A stretch of 64,000 nucleotides of DNA from Pseudolabrys sp963742345 (GTDB lineage Bacteria > Pseudomonadota > Alphaproteobacteria > Rhizobiales > Xanthobacteraceae): the NCBI GenBank assembly GCA_963742345.1, contig CAVULO010000012.1, positions 124,001 through 188,000 on the forward strand, given 5' to 3'. The notes beneath the pieces are model-generated. The model did not search any database. It had not been told where the DNA came from and was given only the letters and a program-made list of their open reading frames with translations. Positions 34,099 to 43,823 of this stretch are shown one piece after another (within the stretch, counting starts at the first letter, position 1; each line of letters opens with the position of its first letter). Made by a program: the position numbers and the translations under genes.

Positions 34099-34878
34099 AT
34101 GCTGAGTCTGAAACCGGCCTCCGCCGAGGCGACGCCCTGCAAAATATGCCGGCAGCCCGCACCACTTTTCGGCCTGGTCGACTTCAACAGAAACTGTCAG
34201 ATCCCCGATTGCGTGAAACTGCCGCTCACGGGTACCCCTGTCTATTACCGACGCTGCGGCACCTGTGGCTTCTTGTTTACCGACGCGTTCGACGGCTGGA
34301 GTCAGGACGACTTTAAAACGCACATCTATAATACCGGCTATCTTGCGGTCGATCCCGGGTACGTGGAGGTACGACCGCGTAGCAATGCTTCCCTGGTGCA
34401 GCAGGTGTTCGGCGCTCACAAGGCGACATTGCGTGTGCTCGATTTCGGCGGCGGCAACGACGTGCTGTGCTCCGAACTGCGGGCGGCGGGATTTCCGGTC
34501 GCCACGACCTATGATCCGTTCGTACCGGAATACGCGAAGCCGCCTGAGGGCAAATTCAACCTTGTCACCTGCTTCGAAACACTGGAGCACGTGCCCGATC
34601 CGATCGCAGGCATCGGTGCAATTGTGGCTAATCTGGCGGACCCAGGACTGGTTCTATTTTCGACGCTGGTGCAACCGCAGGATTTCGACAAGCTCGGCAT
34701 GAACTGGTGGTATGTCGGCCCGCGCAACGGGCATATATCGATGTTCAGCCGCGACGCACTCAACAAGGCTTGGCGCTCCCACGGCTGCCAGACCGGCTCG
34801 TTCAACGACAACCTGCACGTGGCGTTCCGCACAATGCCGGATTTCGCCAAGCATCTACTCGGGAAAACCGCCTCGTGA
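34099..34878 (+). CDS. SAM-dependent methyltransferase with zinc-ribbon-like N-terminus
   Basis: 259 residues. The N-terminal part holds Cys pairs CKIC (near residue 14) and CGTC (near 53) that may bind zinc, as in the sugar C-methyltransferase/Methyltransf_13-type group. The class I fold follows: RVLDFGGGNDVLCSELRAAG (SAM loop), FNLVTCFETLEHVPDP and a late NGHISMFSRDALNKAWRSHG. Such enzymes often modify nucleotide sugars or lipid-linked glycans. It is monocistronic between prpE (divergent) and the acyl-CoA synthetase gene. Confidence 0.8.
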   Translation: MLSLKPASAEATPCKICRQPAPLFGLVDFNRNCQIPDCVKLPLTGTPVYYRRCGTCGFLFTDAFDGWSQDDFKTHIYNTGYLAVDPGYVEVRPRSNASLVQQVFGAHKATLRVLDFGGGNDVLCSELRAAGFPVATTYDPFVPEYAKPPEGKFNLVTCFETLEHVPDPIAGIGAIVANLADPGLVLFSTLVQPQDFDKLGMNWWYVGPRNGHISMFSRDALNKAWRSHGCQTGSFNDNLHVAFRTMPDFAKHLLGKTAS

Positions 34879-35015
34879 GCCGCGGCCAGGCGCTCAGTCG
34901 CAGGCCATCTTGAGGAATGAGCAAAACCGGCCCTGAAGACTAGGGCAAACAATGCGGCGATTGATCACTGGCTGCCGTCTTCGCTACGCTACGCCTGAGC
35001 GGGGACACCACGGAC

Positions 35016-36645
35016 ATGGCGAAATCGCCCTACGACACCGATCTCGACCGCAATCCGGCCAACTATCAGCCGCTGACGCCGCTCGGCTTTCTCGAGCGCG
35101 CGGCCGCCGTCTTTCCCAACCATACCGCCATCATCCACGGGCCAATGCGGCGCAGTTACGCCGAGTTCTACGCGCGCGCGCGGCAGCTAGCATCGGCGCT
35201 TGCGAAGCGGGGCATCAAGCGCGGCGACACCGTCTCGGCGTTTCTTGCCAACACGCCCGCGATGCTGGAGTGCCACTACGGCGTGCCGATGTACGCAAGG
35301 CGTGCTCAACACGCTCAACACGCGGCTCGACGCGCCGATCATCGCCTTCTCGCTCGATCACGCCGAGGCCAAGGTGGTGATTACCGACCGCGAATTTTCC
35401 AAGGTGATGAAGGAGGCGCTCGGCCTCTGCAAAGTAAAGCCGCTCGTCATCGACTACGACGACCCGGAATACACCGGCGCCGGCGAGCGGCTCGGAAAAA
35501 TCGAATACGAGGAGTTCGTTGCGCAGGGCGATCCCGGCTACGTCTGGAAAATGCCGGACGACGAATGGGACGCGATCGCGCTCAACTACACTTCGGGCAC
35601 CACCGGCGACCCCAAGGGTGTGGTCTATCATCACCGCGGCGCGCATCTGCTCGCGGTCGGCAATGTCGTGACCTGCTCCATGGCCAAGCATCCGGTGTAC
35701 CTGTGGACGCTGCCGATGTTCCACTGCAACGGCTGGTGCTTCCCGTGGTCGATCTCGGTCGCGGCCGGCACACATGTATGCCTGCGCGCGGTGCGCGCCG
35801 CTGCAATGTATGATGCGATCGCCACACATAAAGTAACGCATCTTTGCGGCGCGCCGATCGTGATGGCGACGCTGCTCAATGCGCCGGCGAGCGAGAAAAT
35901 GCCGCTGCCGCACGTGGTCGAATTCTTCACCGCCGCGGCGCCGCCGCCCGAGGCCGTGCTCGCCGCGATGAAAGACGCCGGGTTCAATGTCACGCATCTT
36001 TACGGTCTGACCGAATCGTACGGGCCGGCCGTGTCAACGACTGGCATACCGAGCTGGAACGCACTCTCGTCCGCCGACCAGGCGGTAAAGAAGGCGCGCC
36101 AGGGCGTGCGCTACAGTGCGCTGGAGGCGCTCGATGTCCTCGAGCCCGAGGCAATGACTCCCGTTGCGCGTGACGGCGAAACACTGGGCGAAGTGATGAT
36201 GCGCGGCAACGTCGTGATGAAGGGCTATCTCAAGAATAAATCATCGACCGAGAAGGCCTTCGCCGGCGGCTGGTTTCACACCGGCGATCTCGGCGTCATG
36301 CACGCCGACGGCTACATCCAGCTCAAGGACCGCTCCAAGGACATCATCATTTCTGGCGGCGAGAACATCTCGTCGATCGAAGTGGAGGACGCGCTCTACA
36401 AGCATCCCGCGGTTGCCGCAGCCGCAGTGGTCGCAAAACCCGACGACAAATGGGGCGAGACACCCTGCGCCTTCATCGAACTAAAACCGGACGCAAAGGC
36501 GAGCGCGGACGAACTAATGCAGTGGTGCCGCAAGCATTTGGCTTCCTACAAATGCCCGCGCTACGTCGTGTTCGCCGAAATTCCGAAAACGAGCACCGGC
36601 AAGATCCAGAAATTCAAGCTGCGCGAAATGGCGAAGGCGGTGTGA
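35016..36645 (+). CDS. Medium/long-chain acyl-CoA synthetase (one frameshift)
   Basis: About 542 residues when repaired. The N-terminal part (NYQPLTPLGFLERAAAVFPNHTAIIHG) and the core P-loop LNYTSGTTGDPKGVVYHHRG, TLPMFHCNGW, GLTESYGPA, WFHTGDLGVMHADGYIQLKDRSKD and catalytic Lys in TSTGKIQKF are complete. It resembles fatty or methylmercaptopropionyl-type CoA ligases. The frame shifts near 35295 (PMYARRAQ..., then GVLNTLNTRLDAP in the other frame), consistent with one extra base. An enoyl-CoA hydratase-type gene follows 80 bases downstream, so a beta-oxidation-like role is likely. Confidence 0.87.
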
Positions 36646-36725
36646 AACATTGTGCGTATACATCACCTTGTCCATTCTTAGGCCATGACATACGCCTGCC
36701 ATTCTTGTGCGCCACCGAGTAACCC

Positions 36726-37473
36726 ATGCCCGACATTCTCATCATCAACGAAGGCCCCGTCCGCAAAATCCGGATCAACCGGCCAGAGAAGAAAAACGCG
36801 CTGACGCTCGCGATGTACGAGTCGATGGCGGCGGCGATCGAAGATGCCGGCGCGGAGCGAGGCCGTGCGATGCCTGCTGATCGCCGGCACCCCGGATATT
36901 TTCTGCGCCGGCAACGACCTCAACGATTTCGTCGCGATGGCACGAAGCGGTGCACTCGGTGCGCCGATCGTCCGCTTCCTGCATGCGCTGGCCCGTTGCG
37001 AAAAACCGCTGGTCGCGGCAGTCAGCGGCGCCGCAGTCGGCATCGGCACGACCATGCTCTTGCATTGCGATCAGGTGATCGCGAGCGATACCGCGATGCT
37101 GCTCACGCCTTTCGTCTCGCTCGGCCTGCTGCCGGAGGCGGGCTCCAGCCTGATCGCACCGCGGCTGATGGGACACGCGCGCGCATTTTCGCTGCTGGTG
37201 ATGGGCAAATCACTCTCCGCCGAAGAGGCAAAAACGGCGGGGATCGTCACCGCGGTCGTACCCGCCGCCGAACTCGACGCACAATCGCTCGCTGCTGCAC
37301 GCGATATTGCGGCATTGCCACCCGAAGCCGTAGCCACCGCGCGCCGATTAATGCGCGGCTCCGTCGAGGAGATCGTGGCACGCATCGACGAAGAGGTTGA
37401 CGCCTTCAAGACGCGGTTGGCTTCCCCCGAGGCGCAGAAGGCCTTCGCGGCGTTTCTGAATCGGAAACGGTGA
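36726..37473 (+). CDS. Enoyl-CoA hydratase/isomerase family protein (one frameshift)
   Basis: About 248 residues when repaired. Crotonase landmarks: VRKIRINRPEKKNALTLAMY at the start, CLLIAGTPDIFCAGNDLNDF (first oxyanion hole), VAAVSGAAVGIGTTMLLHCD (second oxyanion loop) and FVSLGLLPEAGSSLIAPRLMG, where the E of LPEAG corresponds to the catalytic Glu of isomerase-type members. The frame breaks near 36858, where an extra G in CGCGGAGCGAG fits. It follows the acyl-CoA synthetase and probably shares its transcript; the exact substrate is unknown. Confidence 0.87.
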
Positions 37474-37488
37474 AACGTCGAGACGCCC

Positions 37489-37804
37489 TCAGCGGCCTTC
37501 GCGGGCGTAGGGGTCGAACAGGTTGTTGGTATTGTAGCGCTCGTTAAACGAGCGCTGCTGGCCGAACTGGAACGTGGTGTTGCCCTGCTTGACCGAGGTC
37601 TGGCCGTTGTCGGTGTTGAAGGGCGAAACCGGCGAGTGGCGGTCCGGCGCCGCGGTTGGCTTGTCCAGATCCGTGAAGGCCTGTCCGCTCCGTGCGCCAC
37701 CCTGGTCCTCGATCGTGAAGGCCTGCGCGCCGGATGCGACGTAGAGCGCCGCGAGGAATCGCAGCGGCTGCGCTGAATGCCGAGGACGTTGCGCGGAATT
37801 TCAT
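37489..37804 (-). CDS. Small exported protein, unknown (one frameshift)
   Basis: About 104 residues after repair. The frame from ATG 37804 starts MKFRATSSAFSAAAA (with GAGG five bases upstream) and must shift by one base near 37750-37762 to read LRFLAALYVASGAQAFTIED, then a polar body (DRHSPVSPFNTDNGQTSVKQ, ERYNTNNLFDPYAREGR). The combined N-terminus is a normal signal peptide ending GAQA. 316 bases equals 105 codons plus one, as expected for a single insertion. It converges on the enoyl-CoA hydratase gene. Confidence 0.6.
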
Positions 37805-37943
37805 GGTGGCCTCGACGGTATACTTTTGCGGTTGGCGAATCCCAGCAGGACAATATGGCTGCACGACGGCAGCACGCGACTCTACATCACGCCCGAGCGT
37901 TTTCACAGCCCCACCTCGTCCTCGCGAATGCAGGGATCCACCC

Positions 37944-38941
37944 CTACTCCACTTTAAGTCCCAGCTTCTTCACCAGCCCGCCCCACTTCTTTTCGTCCCC
38001 GTCGACATCCGCGGCGTAGGCCTCCGGCGTACCTGGCAGGGATTCGGCGCCTTCAGTTGCAAGGCGCTCTTTCACGTCCTCCGTCGCAAGCGCGGCGTTG
38101 AGTTCCTTGTTAAGCCGCGCGATGACTGCCGGCGGCGTACCGGCGGGCGCCATCAGCCCATAACGCAGCGCCGCATCGAAACCGGGCACGCCGCTTTCGG
38201 CAAGCGTCGGCAAATCGGGCAACAGGCTCGATCGCTTCGCGCTGGTGATCGCGATTCCGCGCAAGGTTCCTGCCTTGATATTGCCGAGCGCGACGGGAAT
38301 CGGAAGGAACATCATCGGAATATGGCCGCCGAGCAGATCGCTTATGGCCGGACCATTGCCCTTGTAAGGCACGTGCTGAAGCTTCAAACCCGTCTCGCTC
38401 GCAAGGTATTCGACGGCGAGATGGTTGACGGTGCCGACTCCGGGCGAGCCGTATTGCAGCGGCGCGGGGGCCGCCTTGGCATAGGCGATCAGCTCGGCAA
38501 TCGAATGCACCGGCAGTGACGGATGCACTACGAGCACATTCGGGGCAAAGCCAATCATGCCGATCGGCGTGAAGTCTTTGCGCGGGTCGTAGCCGGCGTT
38601 GGCGTTCATGGCGGGCGCGATCGCCATCGTGGCAGTGTAGCTCAGCAAAATGGTGTAGCCATCGGGTGCGGCCTTGGCCACAAAGCGGGTGCCGATGGTG
38701 CCGCCCGCGCCGCCACGATTCTCCACCACGATCTGCTGGCCAAGCGCAGCCGACAGTTTGTCAGCGACGTTGCGCGCCATCACCGTGGTGCTGCCGCCTG
38801 GCGGAAACGGCACGATCAGGGTGATCGGACGGTTCGGATAGTCATCGGCGCGAGCAAGATCCGAATGCTACCAATCAGTGCGCCGCAGACGGCTGCTACG
38901 AGTGTCAATCTCGGGACTGGGCGAGGTCTTGGGCGATACAT
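37944..38941 (-). CDS. TctC/Bug-type tripartite tricarboxylate transporter binding protein (one frameshift)
   Basis: About 332 residues when repaired. The mature region is typical: PFPPGGSTTVMARNVADKL, VVENRGGAGGTIGTRFVAKA, PDGYTILL, VPYKGNGPAISDLLGGHI and LAESGVPGFDA. The signal peptide lies upstream in another frame (ATG 38941, MYRPRPRPVPRLTLVAAVCG), and the shift falls near 38855 before ADDYPNRPITLIVPF. These periplasmic proteins bind carboxylates for TctAB-type carriers, but no TctA or TctB gene is here, as is common for the numerous orphan Bug proteins. A second copy-like gene lies directly upstream. Confidence 0.85.
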
Positions 38942-38945
38942 GCAC

Positions 38946-39924
38946 CTACTCCACCTTAAGCCCAAGCTTCTTGCACCAGCCCGCCCCACTTCGTTTCTTC
39001 CTTGTCGATATCGGCGGCATATTCGGCCGGCGTCGAGGTCATCGGATCGCCGCCCTCGTTGTGAATTTGCTTCTGCACCTCGGGGGTATCGACCAGCTTG
39101 CGCAGTTCCTCGTTGAGCCTGTCGACGATCTCCTTCGGCGTGCCCGCTGGCGCCAGCAGACCGTAATGCAGCACGGCTTCGAAGCCGGGCAGCCCTGATT
39201 CATCGAAGGTCGGCACATCGGGCAGCAGCGAGAAGCGCTTCTTGCTCGTGACGGCGATGGCGCGCAGCTTGCCGCCTGCGATATTGCCGAGCGCCGGCGG
39301 CAGCACGCCGAACGCGATCGGCACGTGGCCACCGAGCAGGTCGTTCATCACCGGCGCCGTGCCCTTGTACGGAATGATCGCAACATTCACACCGGCCTCG
39401 GCCTTGAACAGCTCGGCACACATGTAGCCGCCGGTGCCGAGCGCCGAGGTGCCGAGATTGAGCTTGCCCGGGTCTTTCTTGGCCAGAGCGATGACGTCGG
39501 CGATCGATTTTGCCGGAAACGAGGGATGCGCAAGCAACGCCACCGGCATCGACGCGACCAGCCCGATCGGGGCAAAATCCTTGCGCGGATCGTAGCCGGC
39601 ATGGGCGTAGAGACTGGGATTGATCGAGATGGTGCCGGTGTGGCCGAGCAGCAGCGTGTAGCCATCGGGCGCCGCCTGCGCGACCACGCGGGTGCCGATG
39701 GTGCCGCCGGCACCGGGCCGATTGTCGACGATGAATTGCTGATGAAAGGCGTCGGACAGCTTTGGCGGCGACCACGCGCGCCATGGCGTCGACGCCCCCG
39801 CCCGGCGGATAAGGCACCACCAGCGTGACGTTACGCGCCGGATAGTCGGCGCCGGCAGCGTCGACCACGGCACGCCAGCACTATGGCAAACGCCGACACT
39901 GACGGCAGCGGCAAATCGGAACAT
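38946..39924 (-). CDS. TctC/Bug-type binding protein (three indels, two compensating)
   Basis: About 326 residues when repaired. Core motifs match the neighbouring paralogue (VDNRPGAGGTIGTRVVAQAAPDG, IPYKGTAPVMNDLLGGHVPI, FDESGLPGFEA). Three indels are visible. Between about 39865 and 39780 the frame is displaced, and the correct reading there is VDAAGADYPARNVTLVVPYP...DAMARVVAAK. Near 38960 an extra A changes the C-terminus from QKLGLKVE to QEAWA. Start ATG 39924 has GGGGAG upstream and gives a signal peptide (MFRFAAAVSVGVCHSAG). The gene ends a few bases before the downstream paralogue start. Confidence 0.82.
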
Positions 39925-40134
39925 GGCGTTCTCTCCCCGCACGACGGATAGTTTTATTGTCGGCAATTATAACGCAAAATCGCTGCCTCGCGGGGCTGAA
40001 GTCGGATGTTTCTGATCCAGGGAAATAAAGGGCTTAGTCGGATGCCAGCTTCGGCCCCTGCAAAAAATAACAGCCAAACTCGGGTATACCCGAGTTCGGC
40101 GCGTAGCAAAAAATTTGGCCTGAGATCGAGCCGG

Positions 40135-40320
40135 TCAGTGCACGCTGGCGTGGCCGTTATGGCGCAGCCGTTCGATCTCGTCCTTCACTTGCAATTTGCG
40201 ACGTTTGAGTTCCACTATTCTCAGATCATCGACCGCTGGATGGGTCAGGCATTCGGTGATTTCGTCTTCGAGTGCCTGATGTCGTCTTTCCAATTCCGCA
40301 AGGTGCGATTGCATCGACAT
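40135..40320 (-). CDS. DUF465 (YdcH-type) small protein
   Basis: 61 residues, a helical hairpin: SHLAELERRHQALEDEITEC, then IVELKRRKLQVKDEIERLRH. This is the DUF465/YdcH pattern, with the basic LKRRKLxxKDEIxxL segment that defines the family. It starts at ATG 40320 with GAGGAG ten bases upstream; an ATG two codons later is possible. It is divergent from a second DUF465 gene at 40539. Function of the family is unknown. Confidence 0.85.
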   Translation of the reverse strand: MSMQSHLAELERRHQALEDEITECLTHPAVDDLRIVELKRRKLQVKDEIERLRHNGHASVH

Positions 40321-40538
40321 GCGGTATGTCTCCTCAATCAGTGGCTCTCTACGATTTAAGTGTAGCGCAGACTCACCACAAGAGCGACGGTACACCCGCC
40401 TTCGCGCTGCGGCAAACCGGCGCAAAGCCTTTGATTGGCGTCGATTTTCCGACACGCTTGAACGCCCTTGTGGAAAACGCAATAATTGGCGCGCTTTTGC
40501 CGAGACGGCCCGGCCAAGCAAGCAAACCAGCGGTGGCA

Positions 40539-40744
40539 ATGACTGACGAGGAAGAACGCGCGTTGCGGGAGCAGCTGGCGCGCCTGCTGCAGGAACACCG
40601 CGACCTCGACGCGGCCATCGCGGCCCTGATTACCTCTCCCGGTTCCGACCTTATCCAGGTACAGCGGCTGAAGAAGCGCAAACTGGTCTGCGTGACAAGA
40701 TCCGCCGTATCGAGGATCAGCTCACGCCGGATATTATTGCGTAG
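40539..40744 (+). CDS. DUF465 family small protein (one frameshift)
   Basis: About 68 residues when repaired. It begins MTDEEERALREQLARLLQEH, then DAAIAALITSPGSDLIQVQRLKKRKL, and after a one-base deletion near 40692 the frame continues LRDKIRRIEDQLTPDIIA. The LKKRKLxLRDKIxxIED end is diagnostic. It is the second, longer DUF465 form that often occurs beside the short one in Hyphomicrobiales. It converges on the GGDEF gene. Confidence 0.8.
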
Positions 40745-40796
40745 GGATTGCCACTCGAGTCCGTCACCGTGGAGGCGCGACGATAGGCGAAAGCGG

Positions 40797-41405
40797 CTAC
40801 CCCCTTCTTTCGTCCTTGCGCGCGTACATCGCACGATCGGCGGCTTCGATCAGTCCTCGGCGGTGGTGGCGTCCGGAAGAAGCGGCGCCGTTCCCACGCT
40901 GGCGCCGACCTGGACCTGCGCCTTGCCCGTGCATAACGCCAACCTTTCCGATCAGCACTTCCAGCTCGCGCGCTTTCGCTGAGGCTTGCACCTCGTCGAC
41001 CCGCCAGATCAGCTACGCCGAATTCGTCGCCGCCCAGCCGCCCGACGACGTCGGAGGCACGCACATGGGCGACGAGCTCTCGCGTTACCGCCTTGAGCAG
41101 GGCGTCACCGGTGCCATGGCCATGGCGGTCGTTGACTGCCTTGAAGCCGTCGAGGTCGATGAACATCAGCGCGGCCTGTGTGCCGTAGCGCTTGACGTAC
41201 GCAAGCGCGCGCTTGAGTTCGCGCTCGAACCCGCGGCGGTTGAGGATATCGAGCAACGGATCGATATCGGCACGCGCCTCCAGCTCCCCAATGCGCGCGC
41301 GCGCAACGGCAATCTCGCGCTTGAGCCGCTCGATCTCGGCCAGCAGTGGAGCTGCTGGCGGAAATTCGTCATGTGCACCGTGCTTCGGCGTGCTGAAGAG
41401 CCCAT
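40797..41405 (-). pseudogene. Diguanylate cyclase (GGDEF), frame broken by several indels
   Basis: Fragments add up to a roughly 200-residue protein: a short N-terminal helix (PLLAEIERLKREIAVARARIGELEARADIDPLL), the substrate strand LDILNRRGFERELKR, FIDLDGFKAVNDRHGHGTGD and an intact GRLGGDEFGV active site, then LIWRVDEVQASAKARELEVLIG, AQVQVGASVGTAPLLPD and the closing IEAADRAMYARKDERRG. At least four one-base shifts are needed, near 41390, 41020, 40940 and 40850. Every segment is conserved, which suggests sequence errors in a working cyclase rather than decay. It is divergent from purE. Confidence 0.7.
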
Positions 41406-41529
41406 GTTTCAGCCCCTCGCGAATCTTAACCTTGCGACCGAGAATACCCCTTTCGCCTTGCCAGCGGGGAGCCTCAACCTATAATCCGCCGCTTCCTTCC
41501 GCAGGGGTATAGCGGATTCGGGGAGCAAA

Positions 41530-42016
41530 ATGGCGTCAAAACCGGTCGCGATCATCATGGGCAGCCAGTCCGACTGGGCCACGATGAAGCATGCCGCCAA
41601 AAGCACTTGATGCGCTCAGGATCGGTTACGAAGCGCGCATCGTCTCCGCGCACCGCACCCCCAAGCGGCTCTACGATTTCGCCGGCAGCGCGCGCAAAAA
41701 CGGCTTCAAGGTGATCATCGCCGGCGCCGGCGGCGCCGCCCACCTGCCCGGCATGGCTGCATCGATGACACCGCTGCCGGTGTTCGGCGTGCCGATGAAC
41801 ACGCATGCGCTGGAGGGCAAGGATTCGCTGCTGTCGATCATGCAGATGCCGGGCGGGATCCCGGTCGGTACGCTCGCCATCGGCAAGGCGGGCGCAATCA
41901 ACGCCGCGCTGCTTGCGGCCGCCGTGCTGGCGCTGTCGGATGCAAGGATCGCCAAGCGGCTTGACGCCTGGCGCGCGCGCCAGACCAAGGCCGTGGCCAA
42001 ACGGCCCAAAGATTGA
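41530..42016 (+). CDS. purE: N5-carboxyaminoimidazole ribonucleotide mutase (one frameshift)
   Basis: About 161 residues when repaired. Converts N5-CAIR to CAIR in purine synthesis, working with PurK. Signature segments are IIMGSQSDWATM, RIVSAHRTPKRLYDFA, VIIAGAGGAAHLPGMAASM and HALEGKDSLLSIMQMPGGIPVGT, all with conserved catalytic and binding residues (SDW, SAHRTP, H of AHLPG). The frame is lost after KHAAK because AAAA replaces AAA near 41599; without repair the protein ends at about residue 26. Start ATG 41530 has GGGGAG. It is coupled to purK three bases downstream. Confidence 0.9.
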
Positions 42017-42019
42017 ACC

Positions 42020-43098
42020 TTGCTCAAGCCCGGCGCCACCATCGGTATTCTCGGCGGCGGCCAGCTCGCGCGCATGCTCGCACTCGCGGCAGCGCCCCTG
42101 GGCTTGCGCTGCCACGTTTATTCGCCCGAAAAGGACTCCTGCGCGTTCGATGTGGTACATGCGGGCACCTGTGCGCCTTACGAAGACGAAGCCGCGCTCG
42201 GGCGCTTTGCCGGCGCTGTCGACGTCATCACCTATGAATTCGAGAACGTGCCGGCCAAGACCGCCGCATTCCTCGCCCAGCGGAAGCCGGTGCTGCCTGA
42301 CCCGCAAGTGCTGGAGACGACACAGGACCGGCTCGTCGAGAAGAATTTCATCAGCGCGACTGAAGATTGCGACCGCGCCCTACGCGCCGGTTCACAGCGC
42401 CACGCAATTGGCCGACGCGGTGAAAGCGGTCGGCTTGCCTGCTGTGCTCAAGACCCGCCAGCTCGGCTATGACGGCAAGGGCCAGGCGAAGATTGCCAAA
42501 GGCGGCGATGCGGTCGCGGCCTGGCGCTCGGTACACAATGCGCCTTGCATCCTGGAAGGCTTCATCGATTTCGAGCGCGAGGTTTCAGTGGTCGCCGCAC
42601 GCGCACGCGACGGCAAGGTCGAATGTTTCGAAGTGACCGAAAACGAGCATCGCGATCATATTCTGAAAATCTCGCGCGTGCCGGCGAAGGTGACACCGGC
42701 GCTCGCGCGCGAGGCGCGCCAGATCGCGACCCGCATCGCCAAGGCTTTCGACTATGTCGGCGTGCTGGCCGTGGAAATGTTCGTGGTGCGCAAGGGCCGG
42801 CGGCGGAGTCGTGCTGGTCAATGAGATCGCCCCGCGCGTGCACAATTCCGGCCACTGGACGATCGACGGCGCGACCGTCTCGCAATTCGAACAGCATATC
42901 CGCGCGATTGCAGGCTGGCCGCTGGCCAAGCCCGTGCGGCTCGGCCAGCGCGTGGAGATGGTGAACCTGATCGGCGCGGAAGTGAATGACGCCGCACGCT
43001 GGCTGACCGTACCGGGAGCCTCGGTGCACATCTACGGCAAGGGCGAGGCACGCCCGCGGCGCAAGATGGGGCATGTCACACGGGTTTGGTCGCGGTGA
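42020..43098 (+). CDS. purK: N5-carboxyaminoimidazole ribonucleotide synthase (two frameshifts)
   Basis: About 358 residues when repaired. ATP-grasp ligase forming N5-CAIR from AIR, bicarbonate and ATP. It opens TIGILGGGQLARMLALAA, then DVITYEFENVPAKTAAFLA, LKTRQLGYDGKGQAKI, CILEGFIDFEREVSVV, VTENEHRDHILKISRVPA, and the metal/ATP end VNEIAPRVHNSGHWT. Extra bases near 42360 and 42800 split it into three frames; 1079 bases minus two is an exact codon multiple. A TTG start at 42020 is assumed, three bases after purE. Confidence 0.9.
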
Positions 43099-43211
43099 GC
43101 TGCTGGCAACCGCTAACCCCTCTTCCCATATAGGAAATGACCGTACGGCAGGCACCGTTGACGCCGCTCGAATGGACTCTTAACGCCTTTTCTGCTAGAG
43201 CCGCCCGACTC

Positions 43212-43236
43212 AAAGCCCCCGTTTTCGGGGCTTTTG
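43212..43236 (+). terminator. Rho-independent terminator after purK
   Basis: AAAGCCCC pairs with GGGGCTTT around a short loop (CGTTTTC), ending in TTTT. It lies about 115 bases after the purK stop and 36 bases before rpsU. Confidence 0.7.
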
Positions 43237-43271
43237 CCTTAACCCGTCGGACCAACAACGAAGGAGCAAGC

Positions 43272-43568
43272 GTGCAAGTTCTCGTTCGCGACAACAACGT
43301 CGACCAGGCCCTGAAGGCGCTGAAAAAGAAGATGCAGCGCGAGGGCATTTTCCGCGAGATGAAGCTTCGCGGTCATTACGAAAAACCATCGGAAAAGAAG
43401 GCACGGGAAAAGGCGGAAGCGATCCGCCGGGCCCGCAAGCTCGCGCGCAAGAAGATGCAGCGTGAAGGCCTGCTGCCGATGAAGCCCCGCGTCGTTCCCG
43501 GCGCCGGTGGTGCTGGCGGCCCTGGTGGTGGCGGCCGTGGCCGTGGCGGCCCACCGCGTTTCGGCTGA
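43272..43568 (+). CDS. rpsU: 30S ribosomal protein S21 with Gly/Arg-rich extension
   Basis: 98 residues. The N-terminal 70 residues are S21: VQVLVRDNNVDQALKALKKK, FREMKLRGHYEKPSEKKARE and KAEAIRRARKLARKKMQREG. The C-terminal tail (about 72-98) is Pro/Gly/Arg-rich (PGAGGAGGPGGGGRGRGGPP), a common alphaproteobacterial extension. Start GTG 43272 follows AAGGAG by five bases and gives the conserved N-terminus. The upstream in-frame stretch spans a terminator and is not coding. Confidence 0.95.
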   Translation: MQVLVRDNNVDQALKALKKKMQREGIFREMKLRGHYEKPSEKKAREKAEAIRRARKLARKKMQREGLLPMKPRVVPGAGGAGGPGGGGRGRGGPPRFG

Positions 43569-43604
43569 TCGCGGTTTCGCTTCAACGATTTCGAGTTGAT
43601 GGTG

Positions 43605-43639
43605 GCGCGGGCCTCAGGCAGCCCGCGCTATTGTTTTTT
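43605..43639 (+). terminator. Rho-independent terminator of rpsU
   Basis: An 8-bp GC stem (GCGCGGGC with GCCCGCGC), 8-nt loop and a TATTGTTTTTT tail, 36 bases past the stop codon. Confidence 0.9.
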
Positions 43640-43823
43640 GGGCCTTTTTCGTCTCAAAAATTGGCAATAAACGCTGTGCATCTGCGCGGCCGGTCGATTC
43701 AGGCTCATTCACGCAACTGTTTATTATTTTTGTTCACGTATCCCTCGCCTCGGATATGCGGGCGCGGCATGGACTCATTTTCTGGCCGGGCAACGACCGT
43801 TTGTCCTCGCAGGAGGCGGCCGC

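Noticed and set aside
43137..43271. N-terminal extension of the S21 frame from an ATG at 43137
   Set aside because: It would run through a terminator hairpin and lacks S21 character. GTG 43272 with AAGGAG gives the conserved start.
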